Source: Variovorax sp. PAMC26660
GTDB lineage: Bacteria; Pseudomonadota; Gammaproteobacteria; Burkholderiales; Burkholderiaceae_C
Assembly: GCF_014302995.1 (NCBI RefSeq)
Contig: NZ_CP060295.1
Location: 496,001-560,000, forward strand
Length of the DNA stretch: 64,000 nucleotides
Direction of reading: 5' to 3'
Below, in pieces: positions 54,137 to 61,983 of the stretch; within the stretch, counting starts at the first letter, position 1; each line of letters starts with the position of its first letter. The notes below the pieces were generated by a model. The model made no database searches and had not been told where the DNA came from. It was given only the letters and a program-made list of their open reading frames with translations. The translations under genes were made by a program, and so were the position numbers.

Positions 54137-54481
54137 TCAGTACTTGATGGTCACGCCGGCCTTCACGCCGTTGTTGGTCTTGCCGTCCGACGACACGCCG
54201 CCCGTGAGCGACACGTTGCCGCCGGTGCTCGCGCCCAGCGAATAGGTGGGGCGTGGCGTGGACGTATCGGTGCCCACGTACCCGCCGCTGCCGTCGGGCC
54301 GCTGCACACCCACCGTCGCGCCCTTGGTGTAGGCCGAGTCTTCGGTGGAGGTGACGTTGGGCGCCACGTAGACGGTGCCCTTGTCGTCGCTGTCGACGGG
54401 CACCTTCACGGGTTCGGCGGTCGCTGTGGCGGCGAAGCAGCACGTGGCCACGCCCAGGCACGCAAGGATCAGTTTGCTCAT
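54137..54481 (-). CDS. small exported protein upstream of the autotransporter
   Basis: A 114-residue protein with signal peptide MSKLILACLGVATCCFAATATA. The mature part is Thr/Ser/Gly-rich and ends SSDGKTNNGVKAGVTIKY, a strand pattern ending in an aromatic residue. It lies 125 bases upstream of the YadA-type gene on the same strand. No family is recognised. A secreted or outer-membrane partner of the adhesin is possible. Confidence 0.65.
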   Translation of the reverse strand: MSKLILACLGVATCCFAATATAEPVKVPVDSDDKGTVYVAPNVTSTEDSAYTKGATVGVQRPDGSGGYVGTDTSTPRPTYSLGASTGGNVSLTGGVSSDGKTNNGVKAGVTIKY

Positions 54482-54560
54482 GCCGCGATGCTCGAGCTCG
54501 AAAGGTCTGATGCCTGTAGGACGGGAGGAATCGCGCCCGCCGGACGCAGGGGCCGGGTGC

Positions 54561-55046
54561 TCAGGCCCAGGCATGGTTGAACAGGAAGAACGCCGCCATC
54601 ACCCACAGCAGCAGCGCGAGGTGCGTGTGCTGCAGGCTCTCCTGCCGAATCCAGTAGCCGAACCACAGGCCGCCCAGGTGCATGGCGAACAGGAAGGCAG
54701 CGAAGGCGCTGAGGCCCAGGTTGAGCCACGGGCGCGCGGCCGGCAACCCATCGCCGATGAACAACGCATAGCTGCCGGCCCAGAAGGCGACGGCGCCCAC
54801 GGCCTGCAGGGCCAGCACCACCATCAGCGCCGCGCGGTGCAACGCCGGCGAGCGGACCCGGCGCGACCACAAAGGCGTGTCGACCGCGGGCTCGGCCAGC
54901 AATGGCGCCATCGACATCGTGCCGCCCACCGCCCTGGCCGATCCCGCGAAGCCGCGCCAGTTGTTGATCACCGCAATGGAAAGCCACAGCGCCATGCCGA
55001 GCGCGTGAAGGGACTGGAACAACCAGACGGAGGCAGGGAGATTCAT
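54561..55046 (-). CDS. DUF2165 family membrane protein
   Basis: A 161-residue inner-membrane protein with four helices, starting MNLPASVWLFQSLHALGMALWLSIAVINNW, which matches the DUF2165 opening ('...qa..va..alW.s.av.NN'). ATG 55046 follows AGG with normal spacing; a frame to 55073 adds a doubtful leader. The function of the family is unknown. Confidence 0.85.
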   Translation of the reverse strand: MNLPASVWLFQSLHALGMALWLSIAVINNWRGFAGSARAVGGTMSMAPLLAEPAVDTPLWSRRVRSPALHRAALMVVLALQAVGAVAFWAGSYALFIGDGLPAARPWLNLGLSAFAAFLFAMHLGGLWFGYWIRQESLQHTHLALLLWVMAAFFLFNHAWA

Positions 55047-55111
55047 CGGGAAGCCTGTCGCATTGAATATCAAAGATTATTCTTTGATAATAAACACGAA
55101 GCCCGCACGCC

Positions 55112-55462
55112 ATGAACACACCCACGAATTCTTCTTCAGTACCCGGCCCTTCGCCCGAGGCGCTCGAACGCATGCTGGCTGCGGGCCGCGACGGTGCGCT
55201 GCTGCGCATGAGCCTCGCGCTGGCCTACCACCGGCGTGAGGAAGAGCAGACCGCGCTGATGCATGTCGAGAAGGCACTCGCCTTCGATCCGGAGTTCACC
55301 GTTGCCGGCCGCCTGCACGGTCTGATCGCCCTGGCCCTTGGCGACAACGCCAAGGCCGAGGCGGCATTTGCGAAGGCGCTCGAAGTCGCGCAGCGACACG
55401 GAGAGCTTCAGTTGGTCAAGGAACTGACCGTGCGCTTGCGACGGCTGAGTTCACCCCGCTGA
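55112..55462 (+). CDS. small TPR protein
   Basis: A 116-residue protein with about two and a half tetratricopeptide-like helical hairpins (LLRMSLALAYHRREEEQTALMHVEKALAFDPEF; then GLIALALGDNAKAEAAFAKALEVA). It has no signal peptide. It is divergent from the DUF2165 gene; the AT-rich gap 55047-55111 likely holds both promoters. Confidence 0.8.
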   Translation: MNTPTNSSSVPGPSPEALERMLAAGRDGALLRMSLALAYHRREEEQTALMHVEKALAFDPEFTVAGRLHGLIALALGDNAKAEAAFAKALEVAQRHGELQLVKELTVRLRRLSSPR

Positions 55463-55531
55463 GCAAGGTCAGCAGTTGTCTGCGCATGTTTCTTGTCCCC
55501 TTGAAGTCTTCTGGCCATGAAAAAACGGAAA

Positions 55532-56479
55532 TCAGGCTGGCTGGTGTGCGGCGCGCTCGCGCAGGTGAATGAGTTGGTACAGGGTGCGAATCACCGGCGT
55601 GGGCAGGCCATGGTTTTCGGCCGCCCGAAGCACCGCGCCGTGGATGGCCTCGACCTCTGTGGCGCGGCCGGCCAGCAGGTCTTGCAGCATCGAGGGCTGA
55701 TGGCCCTGATGGTGGTCGAGCGCATCGCGCACTGCGGCACGCACCCGCTCGCCACTGGCGTTCACGCCATTCGCATGGGCCACGGCCAGCGCCTCTTCGA
55801 GCGCAGCCTCCAGCAAGGGCTCGCCCACTGAATTGGCCAGGCCGCCCACGGTCTGCCCGCTGAGGGCGCAGATGCCGTTGAACGCGGCATTGAAGGCCAG
55901 CTTCTCCCAGATGGCCGCTTGCACGTCGGGGTCGATCCTGCTGTTCAGCCCCGCCGCGTTCAGGTCTTGCACGAGTTGCTCGAAGACCGGGTTGACGCAG
56001 CCATCGCAAGCCATGAAGCGAATGCCGCCCTGCCCCAGCGAACTCACCTCGCCCGGCCCGAGCAGCCGCGCGGGCCAGGTGGTCACGCCGACCGCGACGC
56101 GGCTGGCGGGCGCAAAGCGCTGCAGCACCTCGGCATGGCCGATGCCGTTCTGCAGGCTCAGGAAGTGCGTGGTGGGCCCGATCAGGTGAGCGATGCTCTG
56201 CAGGGCCGCAGCAGTGTGCGCCGACTTGGTGAACACCAGCCAACGCTCAGGGCCGGTTTGCAACTGGTCGGCACGCAAGGCCTCGACGGGGGTCTGCAGC
56301 AGGCCTTCGTCGGTTGTGCAGCGTGCGCCTTCGCGCCGCAGTGTCTCGAGCAAGTTGTCGTTCACATCGACCAGTGACACGGGCACGCCCGCACTGGCCA
56401 GTCGTGCACCGAACAGCGTGCCCATGGCACCTGCACCAAGGATGCCGATGCGGCCCGGGGTTGGGGAAAGATTCTTCAT
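55532..56479 (-). CDS. panE: ketopantoate reductase family protein (PanE/ApbA)
   Basis: A 315-residue NADPH-dependent reductase. The Rossmann motif IGILGAGAMGTLFGARLA is at residues 11-28; FTKSAHTAAAL (about 83-93) and WEKLAFNAAFNGICAL (about 188-203, with the catalytic-type Lys) are the ApbA motifs. In pantothenate synthesis it reduces 2-dehydropantoate to pantoate. Its location 34 bases after a benzoylformate-decarboxylase-like gene on the same strand suggests a different 2-oxo-acid or 2-hydroxy-acid role, so the symbol is by family only. Confidence 0.85.
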   Translation of the reverse strand: MKNLSPTPGRIGILGAGAMGTLFGARLASAGVPVSLVDVNDNLLETLRREGARCTTDEGLLQTPVEALRADQLQTGPERWLVFTKSAHTAAALQSIAHLIGPTTHFLSLQNGIGHAEVLQRFAPASRVAVGVTTWPARLLGPGEVSSLGQGGIRFMACDGCVNPVFEQLVQDLNAAGLNSRIDPDVQAAIWEKLAFNAAFNGICALSGQTVGGLANSVGEPLLEAALEEALAVAHANGVNASGERVRAAVRDALDHHQGHQPSMLQDLLAGRATEVEAIHGAVLRAAENHGLPTPVIRTLYQLIHLRERAAHQPA

Positions 56480-56513
56480 CGGGTCGCGCTTCGATCAGAA
56501 AGACGGCTGGCCC

Positions 56514-58172
56514 TCAAGCCACCTCCACCTCGACCAGCATGGGCCGCGCAGCCGCCAGCGCCGCACGCAGCACGCCGGCGAGCGCGCCGGCATCGCGCAC
56601 CGAGACCGCCTCGCAGCCCTGGCCGCGCGCCAGCGCCGTGAAGTCCAGCCCAGGAAGATCGGTGCCCTGCAGGGTCTCGCCGGGCGCGAAGCCGAACACC
56701 GGCGCGAAGTCCTGCAGCGCGGCGTAGCGGCGGTTCTTCAGGACCACGAAGGTGATGGGCAGGTTCAGTTGCGCAGCGCTCCACAGCGCCTGGATCGAAT
56801 ACATGCTGGAGCCGTCGCCTATCAAGCCGATCACCTTGCGCCCGCTGCGCGCCTTGGCCTGCGCCAGCGCCACGCCCACCGCCGCCGGCATGCTGTGGCC
56901 CAGCCCGCCGCTGCTCATGGTGTAGAAGCCGCCGCTTTGCAGCATCGGCAGGTAGCGGTGCATCACCGAGCGCGCTGTGGGTGCCTCCTCGACCACGATG
57001 CTGGCGCGGTCGCGCAATTCGGCCAGGGTCTGCAGCACATAGGCAACCGACATCAACTCTTCACCCTCGGGTGCCGTCGCCACGGGCCGTGCCGCACGCG
57101 GTGCAGGCGAAGCCCGGCCGGCCACTTGCGCAGCCACGGGCCGGTCCAGCAGGTCTTGCAAGCCCAGGCGCACATTGCCCACGGCGGTGGTGCCTACCGG
57201 CGTCCAGGCGGCGATGGTCGGGTCGTCGATCAGTTGGCCCAGCGCGGCACCGGCTGGCACGTGCGGGCCATGGCCCTCCACGTGGTAGATGAAGGCTGGC
57301 GCCCCCACCGCAAAGATGTAGTCGTGGCCGCCGAGCAGTTGCACGATCTGTTCGCGCGCCGCGGGCAGGAAGCCGGAGAAGAGCGGGTGGTCTTCGGGGA
57401 AGCCGCAGCGCCCCGACATCGGCGCCACCCAGACGCTGGCGTTGTGCCGCTCGGCCAGCGCCACCATGTCGTCCCACGCCTGGCTGCGGTCCACCCCCGT
57501 GCCGACCACGAAGGCCGGGCGGCGGCTTGCGTCCAGCGCATCGCCGATCTGCCCCAGCACCACCGGCTCGGGGCGGAATTCGGTGCTCACCACGCGCGGC
57601 AGCACGGGCTCGGTCAGGCGGTCCCAGTCGTCGGCCGGGATCGACACCAGGACCGGGCCGCGCGGCTCCTGCATGGCGATGTAGTAGGCGCGCGCCAGGG
57701 CCAGCGGCACGTCTTCGGCGCGGGCCGGCTCCACGCTCCACTTCACGTAGGGCTTGGGCAGTTCGGTGGCCTGCGCGGAAAACAGGAACGGATCGAACGG
57801 CAGGATGGAGCGCGCCTGCTGGCCCGCGGTGATCACCATCGGCGTCTGGTTCTTGTGCGCGGTGAAGATGTTGCCCATCGCATGGCCCACGCCCGCCGCC
57901 GAGTGCAGGTTCACGAAGCTGGCCTTGTGCGTGGCCTGCGCATAACCGTCGGCCATGCCCACCACCACCGACTCCTGCAAGCCCAGCACATAGTCGAAGT
58001 CGGCCGGAAAATCGCGGAACAGACCCAGCTCGGTCGAGCCCGGATTGCCGAACAGGGTTGTCATGCCGAAAGCACGCAGCAGATCGAGCACGGCCTGACG
58101 AACGGTGAGGCGCTCGGCGCTGGCGGAAGCTGCGGCGGCAGCGAGAGGGGTTGTTGCGAAAGAGATGGTCAT
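56514..58172 (-). CDS. mdlC: thiamine-diphosphate decarboxylase, benzoylformate decarboxylase-like
   Basis: A 552-residue ThDP enzyme that decarboxylates a 2-oxo acid. Residues S46 (GNPGSTE), E67 (GLQESVV) and H90 (NLHSAAG) match S26, E47 and H70 of benzoylformate decarboxylase with a constant 20-residue offset, and a His near residue 300 (FIYHVEGHG) would match H281. The ThDP motif GDGSSMYSIQALWSAA lies in the C-terminal domain. Start ATG 58172 (MTISFATT). Benzoylformate is the likely substrate, but no mandelate dehydrogenase or racemase gene is nearby. Confidence 0.87.
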   Translation of the reverse strand: MTISFATTPLAAAAASASAERLTVRQAVLDLLRAFGMTTLFGNPGSTELGLFRDFPADFDYVLGLQESVVVGMADGYAQATHKASFVNLHSAAGVGHAMGNIFTAHKNQTPMVITAGQQARSILPFDPFLFSAQATELPKPYVKWSVEPARAEDVPLALARAYYIAMQEPRGPVLVSIPADDWDRLTEPVLPRVVSTEFRPEPVVLGQIGDALDASRRPAFVVGTGVDRSQAWDDMVALAERHNASVWVAPMSGRCGFPEDHPLFSGFLPAAREQIVQLLGGHDYIFAVGAPAFIYHVEGHGPHVPAGAALGQLIDDPTIAAWTPVGTTAVGNVRLGLQDLLDRPVAAQVAGRASPAPRAARPVATAPEGEELMSVAYVLQTLAELRDRASIVVEEAPTARSVMHRYLPMLQSGGFYTMSSGGLGHSMPAAVGVALAQAKARSGRKVIGLIGDGSSMYSIQALWSAAQLNLPITFVVLKNRRYAALQDFAPVFGFAPGETLQGTDLPGLDFTALARGQGCEAVSVRDAGALAGVLRAALAAARPMLVEVEVA

Positions 58173-58298
58173 GAACGGTTTTTGATTGGGACGCGGACCG
58201 CACGGCGGTGGCGAACCTGAACGAGTGAGCACCGATCTTCGGAGTGCGTGCCTCATAAATCAATAAGATGAGGGCACTATCGAATATTCATTCGGTGC

Positions 58299-58590
58299 AT
58301 GTCAAAGACGTCGATCCGACCGGGACGATTCCTCTGCCGGCCCGGGCCATCTGGGGCTGCTGCAGACGCTGCCCTTCAGACGCGGGCGCCGCAGTTTGCG
58401 CAGATGTGGATGCAGTGGATGGAATGGCACGCGCGCGTGGCACGACCTCGTCGATCAATGCCGCCTCGACCTGCAGCGCGAATTTCAGTGGCGTGCCGCG
58501 ATGGGCCCGGCTGTGGAGGGCCATGAGCCACCGCTCTTCATGACCGTGGAATGCGCTTGCGTTGCTTCAAGGCTTCGAGGCGTTCGATGA
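58299..58590 (+). pseudogene. small gene with apparent frameshift at a CG repeat
   Basis: Two plus-strand frames join into one plausible helical protein if one CG is added (or one base skipped) at the CGCGCGCG run near 58433. The first part (MSKTSIRPG... QFAQMWMQWMEWHAR, from ATG 58299) then continues as AWHDLVDQCRLDLQREFQWRAAM. Read as is, the first frame stops after about 76 codons with a low-complexity tail. It overlaps the end of the ankyrin gene on the other strand. Phase variation, a sequencing error and chance are all possible; no family is recognised. Confidence 0.4.
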
Positions 58591-59182
58591 ATTCCTTCGG
58601 CAGACGCCGGGCTCGCGCGATGTCCAACGCATCACGGTCGCTGAAATCCGCGATGGAGGGATCGGCACCCGCATCGATCAACTGGCTCAGTGTCTTGAGG
58701 CGCTGGAGCCTTGCTGCGTAGAAGATGGGCGTTTCGCCATGGGCGCGCAGGTTCAGTTGCGGTCGAGCGTTGAGCAGCGCGCCGCACATCTTTTCGTCGT
58801 CGCGCCAGACGGCCGCCCACAGCGAATAGCTGGCGTTGGCGCCGCGCTTGAGCAGCGCCGCGACCAGCGGCATGTTTTCGCCGCGCGCGACGGCGTACCA
58901 GAGCGGCGTCGCGCGGAAGTCGCCTTCGTCCTCGTCCATGGGGACCTCGCCTTCGAGGTCGGCGCCGGCCTTGAGCAGCGCTGCCACGGTCTTCAGGCCG
59001 TTGGGCTCCATGAGCGGCGGACTGCTGCCGGGCTTGATGGTGCAAGCCTGATGCAACGCGGTGCGGCCCTGCGGGTCGGTGGCCGTGACCAGTTCAGGCG
59101 ACTGAGACAACGCAGCCGCCACCGAGGCGACGTCCCAGATTTTGGCGGCGGCGAAGAGCGAGGTTTTGGAAGGTGCGCGCAT
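58538..59182 (-). CDS. ankyrin-repeat protein
   Basis: A 214-residue protein with about four ankyrin-type repeats, for example TDPQGRTALHQACTI (residues about 35-49), FRATPLWYAVARGENMPLVAALLKRGANA (about 90-118) and HGETPIFYAARLQRLKTLSQLIDAGADPSIAD. No signal peptide. ATG 59182 follows directly on the stop of the membrane-protein gene (TGAATG). Ankyrin proteins bind other proteins; the partner is unknown. Confidence 0.88.
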   Translation of the reverse strand: MRAPSKTSLFAAAKIWDVASVAAALSQSPELVTATDPQGRTALHQACTIKPGSSPPLMEPNGLKTVAALLKAGADLEGEVPMDEDEGDFRATPLWYAVARGENMPLVAALLKRGANASYSLWAAVWRDDEKMCGALLNARPQLNLRAHGETPIFYAARLQRLKTLSQLIDAGADPSIADFSDRDALDIARARRLPKEFIERLEALKQRKRIPRS

Positions 59183-59614
59183 TCAGAGCCTGTCCCAGAC
59201 CTGCACCAATCCCAGCAGATGGACGATGCCAAAACCAAAGCAGATGGTCGAACTCCAGACCCAGAAGGCGGTAAGACGGCGACGGTCGAAGACGAACAAG
59301 GCCAGCGCGGCGAGCCCGCGCACCAGATAGACAGCCGTGATTGCCGGCAGCACGAAGGCCAGCAACGGCAGTGGCCGCAGCACGCCGGCGCCCGACAGCG
59401 CATACGCGGCCCAGATGCCCAGCACGCAGGCAATCAGCAAGGTGACGATGGGCGGATACCAATGGCCGGCCGCCGCGCCCGAGGCCATCCGCTCTCCGGC
59501 GCCGAAGAAGCGATACCAGGCGGGGCCGCCGAAGACGATGCAGACATGCAGCAGCGCAGCCACGGCGCTGAGGCATGCCGCGAGGATCAGGGGAAGGTTG
59601 TAGGTCGCAGGCAC
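59183..59614 (-). CDS. four-helix membrane protein, hypothetical
   Basis: A 143-residue inner-membrane protein with four hydrophobic segments (residues about 6-28, 48-68, 75-95 and 113-135). Motifs FGGPAWYRFFGAGERMA and GHWYPPIVT resemble a small family of uncharacterised membrane proteins of Proteobacteria. The start is GTG 59614 with GAAAG upstream. It abuts the ankyrin gene and starts eight bases after the PurA-like gene, so it is part of the same leftward transcription unit. Confidence 0.72.
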   Translation of the reverse strand: MPATYNLPLILAACLSAVAALLHVCIVFGGPAWYRFFGAGERMASGAAAGHWYPPIVTLLIACVLGIWAAYALSGAGVLRPLPLLAFVLPAITAVYLVRGLAALALFVFDRRRLTAFWVWSSTICFGFGIVHLLGLVQVWDRL

Positions 59615-59622
59615 AAGGTCTT

Positions 59623-60963
59623 TCAAAAACTCTGGATGGGGCGAACGACGCGCACCGTGTCGCGTGTCGGTCCGAACGCGCCGTAGCGCACGGGCCGCCC
59701 GCTCAGGGCTTCGACGCGTTCGACCCACTCTTGCGGGCTGGCGATGGCGCCGGGTTCGTAAATAGGCTGGGCGCTTTGCAGCAGCCGCGTCAACGCGTGT
59801 TGATGATCGAGGTCGTGCGCGACATCGCTGCACGGCAACGAGGTGAGGATCGAACCGTCCGGCGAACGATGGCTGCTGCACCAGCGCAAGCCCGCGCCGT
59901 CGATCGCATCGAGATGGCTCGCCACCAATCCGTCGAGCGGCCCGACGGCATCGAGCGCATGGCGCAGCAGCACCGCGTCGGGATGGCCGCGCCGGAACAC
60001 GCCCTGCCAGCCTTCGTCGGCGTTGTGCGGCTCGGCCAGTCGCGCATCGAGCGCATGGTCGTGCGTGGGCAGCGGGCCCGAGCCGTGGCGCGTGAGGTAG
60101 CTGCGCAGCACGCCGAGATGCTGCACGGGTGATGTGATGCCCGCGTCGTGCAGCACGGCTTCCACGGCTGCGGTGGAAATGGTGCTCCAGGTGGTGTGCG
60201 GATGAAAGCCGCGCCACTCATCGAGCAGCACGCCCTGTGCGCCCTCGAACACCACGGTGCCGGAGCGTGCGAGCCGTTGCCCGATCGCGTCTGCGCTGGC
60301 GGGTGGCGACTGTCGCAGGCATGGGGCCACGGCGTCGAGCCAGCGTGCGGCGAGCGAATCGTCGTCGAGCATGGCCAGCTCCTGCGCCGCATCGGCGTGC
60401 GATGGCAACGCATCGATGCCGGCGAACTCGCGGTGCAGCGAGACGCGCGAAGCCTCCAGCTTGTCGAGCGCGCGCACAGGATTCTTCAGGTCACCGTAGT
60501 GCAGCGTGTCACCAGGGGCAGCGAATGCCTGTCGCACCGTCTCACCCACGCCCACACCGCAACTGCCATGCGCCCGCGCCCCTCGCGCCCATTCGCGCAG
60601 ACGGCCCGCCGCCTGATGAAAGGGCGTCGTCACCCGGCAGCGCGCATCGACCAGCAACCGCGAAAAGGCGTCGTGCACGCCCACGCGCCGCAGCGCTTCT
60701 TCCTCGATGCGCAACGCGGTCGGATGCACCACCACCGGGCTCGCGAGCACCGTCGCCACGCCCGCATGAAAACTGCCGGCGCCGAATTGGGAAAAAGTGT
60801 GGTGGCGGCCATCGGCCAGCACCACGTTGTGTCCGGCCTGCGCGCCACCGTTGAAGCGCACCACCGTGTGGGCCTGCCATGCGGCACACAGATAGTCGGT
60901 GTACAGGCCCTTGCCGCAATCCCCGAAGCCGAGGCCGAGCAGCGAGACGTAGCGCGTCGTCAC
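59623..60963 (-). CDS. divergent adenylosuccinate synthetase (PurA) homologue
   Basis: A 446-residue protein homologous to PurA over its whole length. GLGFGDCGKGL (residues 10-20) equals the PurA P-loop-like G-D-E-G-K-G with Glu changed to Cys, keeping the catalytic Asp (D15) and Lys (K18); FNGGAQAGHN holds the catalytic His (H45). VFEGAQGVLLD and LGVLRSYLTRHGSGPLPT match PurA well. But the IMP loop 'TTGRGIGP' is replaced by SCGVGVGE, the Asp-binding 'GRRRRTGW' by GVFRRGHPD, and the guanine motif 'TKLD' by SHLD. It starts with GTG 60963, 10 bases after a vWA gene. It is probably not the housekeeping PurA; its acceptor and amino acid may differ. Confidence 0.82.
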   Translation of the reverse strand: MTTRYVSLLGLGFGDCGKGLYTDYLCAAWQAHTVVRFNGGAQAGHNVVLADGRHHTFSQFGAGSFHAGVATVLASPVVVHPTALRIEEEALRRVGVHDAFSRLLVDARCRVTTPFHQAAGRLREWARGARAHGSCGVGVGETVRQAFAAPGDTLHYGDLKNPVRALDKLEASRVSLHREFAGIDALPSHADAAQELAMLDDDSLAARWLDAVAPCLRQSPPASADAIGQRLARSGTVVFEGAQGVLLDEWRGFHPHTTWSTISTAAVEAVLHDAGITSPVQHLGVLRSYLTRHGSGPLPTHDHALDARLAEPHNADEGWQGVFRRGHPDAVLLRHALDAVGPLDGLVASHLDAIDGAGLRWCSSHRSPDGSILTSLPCSDVAHDLDHQHALTRLLQSAQPIYEPGAIASPQEWVERVEALSGRPVRYGAFGPTRDTVRVVRPIQSF

Positions 60964-60973
60964 ACGGCGTCGA

Positions 60974-61957
60974 TCAACCGAACAGCCGCTTCCACCACGA
61001 AGAGCGCGTGCCCGATGCCGCAGCGGTGGCCACGGCCGGCGGCGCGCGGCGCGGTGCCGTGGGGTCGAGCAGCGCGGCATAGCCGTCGAGCGCATGCAGC
61101 ACACCGCCCACGCGCTCCTTGGCCATGCCGGTAGCGCTCATCACCTTGGCCAGGCCGTCGAGGTTGGGCACTGCCTTCTCGGTCAATGCGACGATGCCGG
61201 CGGCCACCGCGCAGGCGTCGTCGGGCGAATCCATGCAGATGACGTGATCGCCCAGCAGCTCGCGCCAGCGCGGTTCGCAGCGGCGGCGGCGTTGCGCGTC
61301 GGGGATCAGGAAGAACAGGTTGGTCGTTTCGGCCGCGGCGGCGATGACTTCCTCGATGGGAATGTCTTCATCGAGCTTTTCGCCGATCAGGCCTTCGATC
61401 TGGTGCCGTGAGACGGCCGGGTACGGCAGCTCGTCGCCGGTCACGAACAGGTAGCCGCGCTTCTTGCGCTTGACCCAGCAGTCCATGTCGGTGTGCTGCG
61501 CCATCACGTAGAAGGCCAGCTCGTAGCTTTCTTCGCCGGAGCCGCCGCCACCGCCTTCGAGGTAGCTCCAGGTGAGCCACTGGTCCATGAGGCTGGCGGT
61601 CGACTCGAACTGGCCGACCTGCAGCGGCGCGTGGTCGGAGGTCGCATCGCCGATGGCCATGAACATCAGTTGCGGGTCTGCCACGCCGCAGTCGGTCAGC
61701 AGCTTCATGAAGGTGGGCAGCTCGCGGCGCGCCAGAGTCTGCGGGATGTCGCCCATCGAGCCGGTGACGTCGAGTGCGAACACGATGCCCAGCGAGTTGG
61801 GGTGGTCGGCGTTGTCGCGCGACTCGCGCACCTTCAAACCCTTGGGGTTCATCAGCGCGTGCGTGGCACGCTGCGTGAAGACCTCGGCACCGGGCTTGGC
61901 GGCGCGGTCGGCAATCAGCGCCGTGTGAGCGGCGTGCGAGTAGTTTCCGTAGCCCAT
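60974..61957 (-). CDS. von Willebrand factor A domain protein
   Basis: A 327-residue cytosolic vWA protein without signal peptide. The MIDAS metal motif is D63-V-T-G-S67 (ALDVTGSMGD); the other MIDAS parts are IGDAT (about 117) and TGDE (about 175). Residues about 280-327 form a variable, Ala-rich tail. AAGGAG precedes the ATG. It lies between a zinc-ribbon kinase-like gene and the PurA-like gene, all on one strand with gaps of 26 and 10 bases. vWA proteins of this soluble sort act as scaffolds or metal-dependent switches. Confidence 0.88.
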   Translation of the reverse strand: MGYGNYSHAAHTALIADRAAKPGAEVFTQRATHALMNPKGLKVRESRDNADHPNSLGIVFALDVTGSMGDIPQTLARRELPTFMKLLTDCGVADPQLMFMAIGDATSDHAPLQVGQFESTASLMDQWLTWSYLEGGGGGSGEESYELAFYVMAQHTDMDCWVKRKKRGYLFVTGDELPYPAVSRHQIEGLIGEKLDEDIPIEEVIAAAAETTNLFFLIPDAQRRRRCEPRWRELLGDHVICMDSPDDACAVAAGIVALTEKAVPNLDGLAKVMSATGMAKERVGGVLHALDGYAALLDPTAPRRAPPAVATAAASGTRSSWWKRLFG

Positions 61958-61983
61958 GGGGGTGCTCCTTGAGGATTGATTCT

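Noticed and set aside
58268..58543. Alternative small frames at 58268-58543 (plus) and 58288-58524 (minus)
   Set aside because: Their products are low-complexity and Cys/Ser/Ala-rich without amphipathic pattern; the joined frame from 58299 is more protein-like.
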